Shown here: in pieces, positions 57,816-64,000 of the stretch | How positions within the stretch are numbered: the stretch's first letter is position 1 | Layout of the letters: each line of letters opens with the position of its first letter | DNA from: Agarophyton chilense | Lineage: Eukaryota > Rhodophyta > Florideophyceae > Gracilariales > Gracilariaceae | Direction of reading: 5' to 3' | DNA: 64,000 bases | NCBI GenBank assembly: GCA_030374765.1 | Contig: JARGXX010000003.1 | Coordinates: 1,302,001 to 1,366,000 of the forward strand | Program-made: the position numbers and the translations under genes | Notes under the pieces: model-generated | What the model saw: the letters and a program-made list of their open reading frames with translations, nothing else | What the model was told of the DNA's origin: nothing | Database searches by the model: none

Positions 57816-60800
57816 TGTCAGAGTAAGTCGATACTAATATACCGAAGGAAAAGTCGTGAAAGAATAGCTTATTTGATTATTTGTGCATGTATTTTTCTCA
57901 ATGTGAAAATCCTCACGTACTGTACGGCACTGTAAGTGCTGCACAATGAAAAAACTTCTGAGACATCTAAGGAACCCCTGTGATTGCTAGACAGGATTTT
58001 CTGAGTGTTATTGTGTCAAGGGTCGTTATGGCATGATGCGTTGTTAGGACTTATGACATACAAGAAGACGAATTTACTAATATATTACAAAGTTAATGCC
58101 TATAAAAGAGAGAGAGAGCGCAGAGGCGACACAAATCAGTAACTTAAAAAGGTCAGCTTCGGCACACAAATTTAGCGTAGAATATCGAACAGGTAGCAAG
58201 GCGCTAAGGATTTTATCAGAGCCATTCATCCAAAAAAGGCTAAATAATATGATATGGGGTACGATTATGGGGGTGACAGCTTGCAGAGAGCACCTCAGAG
58301 ATGAGACTGTCTGTTGGGGTTGTTTTGAGGGTTTTGCTTTTATTTGCTTTAAGGGTTTTTGGGGTTGTTTGCCCATGTCACGCCCAGGGTGGTCTAATTC
58401 CGAAGCAGTCACCCCCCGAATCGTACAATCTCACAAAAAAACAATTAATGGTTTTTTATTCTGCAGATAAAGAACTAGTAAAGAAGAAGATATCGTCAGA
58501 CAGAATTATTTTTGAGAATTTTAACGGGCGTCTATATCAGTTGTGGTAAAATTTTTCCAATAAGTCCAGATTGAACGACAGTCTTAATCAATTTTATTTA
58601 AGATTTGTGTTGGTCTTAACAATTTGCACATTGGGACGTATCCTTTAAAAAGTGAAGTCTATTTTTTTTTTCAACAATTGAAAAATTGGCAATATACAAT
58701 CGGGAAAAATATAACGAAGAAAAGGAAGCTGGCTCAATCGAAATACCGAAACAGGCGCGAGCGTCGTTTCGCAGAGCAGCTGATTCTGATGACGAGATAA
58801 TTTAGCCGTAAATGAAGGAAAATGTACTACAGTGCATGTGGACAATATTCGCGTTGTTACTTGATCTCGTCAATTATATTGGACGTTGTCTACGTATGGG
58901 ATTAATAAATGCTTCTATGTTATAGTTTGAACTATTTACTCTATTTTCTCTCAAATGATTGGAATATACGTTGAAATCGTGGTTTTGCACATTCCTGCAT
59001 TAATTGCGTGCGAGATCTAATGCAATATTCGAAACTAAGCTCTCGTGCATCTAATTTGTCGGTATTACGTGTAGTCCATGCAATTAATAAGGGCGAGAGC
59101 GCGAGGAAGGCGCGAGATGATAAGAGAGACACGAGAAGGCTCTGCTCCAAGAGAACACAAGTGTGAAGACCTGGAGCCGATAAAGTACGCCTAATAAGGC
59201 CGCGAGGTGAAAACCCGGTTGGCCGAGGGCTCAAACAGAGCAGATGCAGAAAGTAGATCTCGATTTTAGTAAGCCACAGGCCCACGATGCGCGAAGAGAG
59301 AAGTAGAAGTCCGAGCGGGCGTGCAGCAAGAAGTTTAGGGTCAAACACGCTAGTGAGATGGCAAGGACCAAGCCTCTGGAAATTCTAGAGCTTAAGACAG
59401 GAAAAGCGCCAGATAAAAAGCTGGAGGCCTAGCAGACGCGAAAAAAGCCAAAGGCCGAATTTGCTCAAGGTAGAGAGCCGAAAGACGATGAAGCACGATC
59501 TTAAAAGCAGGAGGCTAAGTGGTTGCAAGATAAGGAGGCAGAAGTCAAGAGCAAGGATTGTAAGCAAAGGGGCTGCTACTATGTAAAAGCTTGGAGAGCC
59601 GGGAACCTCTTATTTGCTTTGCTCGTGTCGGTGGGTGACTCCACCGCTGGCGGTTCGTGCAAGTTAACTTGTTTAAATGCACAAGACATAGCACAGCATT
59701 TTACAAACGTATTTCTACGTTTGTGTTGCTACGCTTTAACTTGCATGAGGCGACTGGATATCAACATCCAGATCATTCGAAACTAGTCATGCGTCGGGGC
59801 AGTCACTCTGTGGTCGAGGCAGATACACACAAAGTTAAAAAGATCAATAACCAATGGGTCCAGAAGAATGAGAAAATGAGCTACTTTGTGATTAGGAAAG
59901 ATAAGCGTATTGAAGTAAAGTGGAAGTCAGGGGAAAAAACTGTATCGAAACCAATTGTATCTACCGATATTGGAAGTCAGTTCGTTCTACACGAAGCGTC
60001 AGGCGACTAGAGGACTGGACTGAACGTAGGGGGCTGATGTGGTGGTGACAATGGAAGTACGAGGGATTTATTAAGATTGTCGTATGCTTAAGACGCTAAC
60101 GTTTCCGTATTAATTGGATTATTAAAGCCAATAAAATCGTTACCGTATTCATTGGACCACCAATCGCAACGTTTCTCCCAACAGACAGTGTCCGTTGTAG
60201 AAAAGCCTGCGGGTACTTTTCAAAAAATTCCGGGGCACCCAGTCAACCGAGAGATATGCAGCTGTCGAATTGAATTTGATGGCCTCCCTTCGTTGAGACC
60301 CACAACAGAAACTTATCCGCTAATTATTTAAACCTTGATTAGGACCCCAGATTGACTGTTGACCACGTTTGTGTAATATTTACATTCAGACTTGCTGAAA
60401 ATGAGAGGTAGACAGAATCAATGAAGAAGACGAGGGTTGAATTTGACACCCGTCTTGTGGAAGTTGTTGACCTTTACGATTTTTTTTTTTGCAGTGTGGC
60501 GACCCACAAAGTTGTTTTATGTCTTTGTTATTTGTTGGCCTTGCAGAATTGAAGTTTGAACGCGGTTTCGGTGTGCTTCACGAGAGAAAAAAGGACGTGA
60601 TCTTGACGATTTGTTGTCTCTTTTACTATTGGTGATTTTTTCCTAGAAACGGCTGGCCCATTATGTGTTTGCTTTGTAAGTCAGACTTTATAGATGCGGA
60701 AATTGTTTGAAATTGCAGGATACCACGTGTTTCTTTCCGATGAAGTATGGAACATTGAGCAGTGTTTGTCAATCAAAACATTTTTGCGCATGGCGGCTTG

Positions 60801-61483
60801 AATATTTTGACGCTTGATACTCTAGATGTTGTTGCGATGAAGCAGGGGTATCATATGGAGGCATTGCGTTTGAAGTTTGAAGCCTAAAAGTTCATACGCG
60901 AAAAAGCTGTGAGCAATGGTGAAGCAATAAAAGAGCTATTTAGAGTGAGGTGAGTATTGCACAAAGAGTTGGTAGTTGGTTGACACGATACACTGTATCG
61001 TGTGAACCAAGTACCAATTCTTATCGGATGCAGCTCTGTGTGAGAATTGTTGGTTTTTTCCGCCGAAATTAGCGCACATTATTGGCGTTTTGTATCGAGA
61101 TACCTTCACATAAAAAGCGGTGTGGGCCACACAATGGTTTATTTACACACACGAAAGACACACACACACTAGAGCTAGCTAGCTAGCCTCTGGGGTATCA
61201 GTGGCCACCTGTACATATACTATTGGTTGGGCAAACGTTGCGAGCGGAGTTGAAGTCATCAAGGTGATCAGTGGAGTATGGAAGATTTTGGATGATGATT
61301 GGTACAGACGGGAGTGCGGGAAATTGTGTAGATTTGATTGGTATGAGTTGAGGCCAAATTTGTGATTGCTTTCAAGGTCGCGACGGCGCCGACGTGATTG
61401 TGAATGGGTCGAGCTGTGGACAGTTGTTTGAGTTGGCGTGGTGTATGCGTTGTATCTCATCACCAACTAGTCCTTGGTAGTTT
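57816..61483. other. Probable Copia-2 3' LTR start, then unassigned DNA
   Basis: The first 200-300 bases from TGTCAGAG are probably LTR; its end cannot be set without a second copy. Beyond that are a short GA run (58100-58115), a purine-rich stretch (about 59090-59560), an orphan frame ending at 60010, and AT-rich DNA to 61140. A CA run and a GCTA run lie at about 61144-61187. No gene could be named. Confidence 0.45.
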
Positions 61484-63021
61484 ATGAAAGATATCATGTA
61501 TGATGCATATGTAGCAGCGGTGTTGACGTTGTGTGACCATGCCACCTGGCCGGCAGCTAAGGTGAAAGGCGGGAATTGCTTGGGTGGCAAACACAAGTGC
61601 AGATACAACACAAGATACTGTGGTGGTGTGGAAGAAGGGGATTCAGTGGCGTGCAAGTGTTCGCGTCAGGGATATACGAGCAATCTAACTTGTGTAACCG
61701 TGGCGTTGGTGTATGTGCGTCAGAGTGAGAATCGTTGCTTGGCTCTGAACGGACGAGCCGAATATGAAGTGCGAATGACGATGACAGCCAATGATGTCTC
61801 CGGGACAGATCAGGCCAGGCCGCAGAGCTGTTACGACAGAGCGGATCATGGTTCGGATGCGGCGGACCAGGTGTTGAGGTGTTGGTGCACATGCAAGGAA
61901 GGAGATGTATGAAAGTTTTACATCATTTGACCGTGATGTTGTAGAAACATCTGGCAAGCGCCAAAATGACACGCGCTCACAGGGGGAGCAGTCCAAAAAC
62001 CAAAAAAAAAAAAAAGCGATTGCAAAGGCATGTACTAAAAGGCGTTGTAAAAAGGCGCGAAAGCACGACGATGGCAGATTGATAACATGCCTGTGCAACG
62101 ATCTGATTACTGGCTCACGCACGCGCGTCGTCGTGGTCGTCAAGGAGCGACAAGCTGTCCGTGAGGGGCACCAGCAATGAATACGGGCGCGCTGGCGAGC
62201 CGTCACCGTCGCAACGACTCTCTTTCACACAGCAAGAGTGATGGCGAAACGGTGCGAAAGCAGGCGCTCACAGAAACCCTAGTCGGCCGTGTGCGAATTC
62301 GAAGCGCTTTGGAGACGTTGAAGAGGGTGTACACTTACTCACGCCACCGTGCGCAGCAAACACGTGATGAAGCCACCTCGTTCACCAACCGCGCAACGGC
62401 ATCAAAGCTTCGCAACGCAGCGGTGATCCCCCCCCCCCCCCCACACCCACCCAACAGCCGCCCTCCAACACGCCCTCACAAGCACAGACGCCGCACGCAG
62501 CTCATCCCCCTCCGCACGCCGTTCCACGCGCCACTGTCAGAGAGTGGAGAAAAGACGCCCTCTCGTTCCGCCAATTGGCCTTCTACACTTGGCTCGGCGT
62601 TGCGCCCGTACGTGGCGAAAAGCGTGCCAACCGCGCTTCAGCGATCGCCACGTTGAATGCGTGGCGCTTGCGATCGACGTGCGCCACACAGCGCACGCCG
62701 CTTGCGCGTGTCGCGCTTACATGTGCCGCCACCCGCGCGCGGCCGTTATACGCGCCGCCTCGCGCATCTTTGAGCGCGCGCGTCTTTTTGTGTCCTCGAC
62801 CCATGTGTGGTGCCCGATTTGCCCTCCGCACCGTCGCCGTGCCGCCCCGTATAACGCGCCGCAGACTTGCTCTCTGACCCACTCTCACGCACTCACGCCT
62901 CACCGTTTACCTCTCCTACTTCTGTCGCTTGCTGCTGGCTCCGGTCGCACTGCTCGTTCTTCAGTTCGCGTAACCGTTCTCCCCTCTTTCTTATTCCATT
63001 CCCCGCCTTACGCCCCTCACT
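61484..63021. other. GC-rich region upstream of the Hint gene
   Basis: It holds a 142-codon plus-strand frame (61484-61912) with many Cys residues and overlapping minus-strand frames of similar length, none with a recognised motif. There is a 14-A run at 62002-62015 and a 15-C run at 62428-62442. The 300 bases before 63022 are pyrimidine-rich and should include the promoter and 5' leader of the next gene. Confidence 0.4.
62428..62442. repeat. 15-base poly(C) tract
   Basis: Homopolymer in non-coding DNA; its length is uncertain in any assembly. Confidence 0.85.
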
Positions 63022-64000
63022 ATGCGCTTCCCGATCTTCCTTGTGGTGTTGGCCACGGCCCTTGTCGCTAACGCTGTCTTGTTGCCGGTGTCCCTCCGAC
63101 AAACCATGCCCGATGACGCCATCGGCGAGTTCAAGAGGCGTCAATTTCTCGGCGGCAACTGCCCCGGCACTATCACACACTCCGAAACCGTTAACGCCCA
63201 AGGTTTCATCCCTCACAGTGCAATGACCATCAACAACAATGATTGCACTGACAACGGTAACCTGAGAATCTTCTCCAGCGCTGAAGATGCCCTTGCGGCC
63301 GTCTCGGCTGACAGTTCAAAGCAACTCATTCAGAACTTTATCAGCGCCAATGTAGGTGCCATCTACGGAGTAGAGGAAAGCGCACGTATCTGTTCCTTCA
63401 GACTGCAGGTCAATACCTTGGTGATTATCTTCAAGCCCGAGTTCAACGTCGTCGTTGGTTTGGACTCGTACTCTCCGACCCTTCGCTACATGATCGTCGA
63501 TGACCCTACCGTGGATGGAATCTGCCGTTTCTCTGCCCCCTTACGTGAGGCCGAAACTGCCGTGCCAGCAACACCCGAGCCAACTGCTGAACCCTCCATG
63601 GCTCCTCCCGCTGTGGTTCCGGGAGTGGTTCCGGGAGTGGCACCGTCTGTGGCACCGTCTATGCCACCGTCTATGGAATCGTCTATGGAACCATCCCCCG
63701 CCGCAGCTCCCCAGCCAGCGTCGCCTGCGTCGCCTGACGCGGCAGAAACTTCTGAGGAAGGTAGTCCTGTCGTCGGCGGTGTTGGCGGCGGCAATGCCGA
63801 CGCAACCGCCACAGAAAATCCAGTCTTCTCTGCGACGGAAACCAGTGAGGAGCCAACACCGACGGATGATGATGACGACGTGTGCTTCCCGGCTGACGGC
63901 AGTGTGGAATTGGAGGACGGATCTGTAAAGCGCATGGACGAGGTCGAGATCGGTGACTCCGTCAAGGTGGGCCAAAACTTGTACTCTGAAGTATTCATGT
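63022..64000 (+). CDS. Secreted protein with Hedgehog-type Hint domain, 5' part
   Basis: Open from ATG 63022 to the window edge (326 codons, partial). Residues 1-18 form a signal peptide ending ANA. A tribasic KRR at 38-40 could be a processing site, followed by a globular domain (about 41-195) with Cys residues and no family I recognise. Residues about 196-285 are a Pro/Ser/Thr/Val-rich linker with short degenerate repeats (VPGVAPS-like) and an acidic run. At Cys288 begins CFPADGSVELEDGSVKRMDE followed by EIGDSV, the start of a Hint (Hog-like) fold. In this family the Cys attacks the preceding peptide bond to cleave the precursor. The rest of the Hint domain lies outside the window, so its His and Thr residues cannot be checked. 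Confidence 0.85.
   Translation, partial: MRFPIFLVVLATALVANAVLLPVSLRQTMPDDAIGEFKRRQFLGGNCPGTITHSETVNAQGFIPHSAMTINNNDCTDNGNLRIFSSAEDALAAVSADSSKQLIQNFISANVGAIYGVEESARICSFRLQVNTLVIIFKPEFNVVVGLDSYSPTLRYMIVDDPTVDGICRFSAPLREAETAVPATPEPTAEPSMAPPAVVPGVVPGVAPSVAPSMPPSMESSMEPSPAAAPQPASPASPDAAETSEEGSPVVGGVGGGNADATATENPVFSATETSEEPTPTDDDDDVCFPADGSVELEDGSVKRMDEVEIGDSVKVGQNLYSEVFM

Noticed and set aside
58301..58549. An 82-codon frame with a signal-peptide-like start (cleavage after CHA)
   Set aside because: The hydrophobic stretch comes from T/G-rich DNA, there is no family resemblance and no supporting context.
59657..60010. A frame with a Lys/Val-rich end, followed by a purine run and TGTGGTGG that could be a polypurine tract and LTR
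   Set aside because: No second LTR copy and no retroelement motif was seen, so the element could not be supported.
61484..62206. Cys-rich frames on plus and overlapping frames on minus
   Set aside because: Both strands are about equally open, no motif or signal peptide was recognised, and no splice model stood out.

Overview
The window looks like nuclear DNA of a photosynthetic eukaryote, most likely a red alga (a florideophyte such as Chondrus or a relative). The species is an inference. It rests on a plastid-type SRP54 with a transit-peptide-like leader, a eukaryotic cytosolic ribosomal protein, short GT-AG introns in one gene, a Hint-domain secreted protein of the kind reported from red algae, and a heavy load of Copia, Gypsy, LINE, piggyBac-like and CACTA/Plavaka-like elements. 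No rRNA gene, intact tRNA gene or CRISPR array was seen.

Left part (1-12330): a piggyBac-like 3' remnant lies at the edge, followed by about 2 kb with nothing recognisable. A degraded LINE with endonuclease, reverse transcriptase (RT) and RNase H regions spans 2727-12330. It is split by a 4.8-kb CACTA/Plavaka-type DNA transposon (3459-8236) with matching inverted ends and a 3-bp CTG target duplication, and by a smaller unassigned insertion near 10.4-11.0 kb.

Host-gene island (12759-19389): plastid SRP54 (+), a possible small CxxCxGxG zinc-motif protein (-), an eight-exon coiled-coil protein (-, about 860 aa), and cytosolic ribosomal protein S5/uS7 (-). SRP54 and S5 are housekeeping genes for plastid protein targeting and cytosolic translation.

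Retrotransposon block (21781-57815): a compact Copia element on the minus strand (Copia-1, LTRs about 98% identical) is followed by a three-level Gypsy nest. The 5' LTR of Gypsy-3 (+) was split by Gypsy-2 (-), which was in turn split inside its integrase by Gypsy-1 (+, exact GCAAC target duplication). Gypsy-2 carries a long open frame on the opposite strand between its pol gene and its 3' LTR (28158-29957), the most novel-looking coding signal in the window. Downstream lie the truncated rest of Gypsy-3, a second piggyBac-like pseudogene, and an old Copia (Copia-2). Copia-2's frame can be followed across two solo LTRs, each with target duplications.

Right part (57816-64000): mostly unassigned sequence. 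At the edge is the start of a gene for a secreted protein (signal peptide, dibasic site, Pro/Ser-rich linker) with the beginning of a Hedgehog-type Hint domain. It runs off the window.
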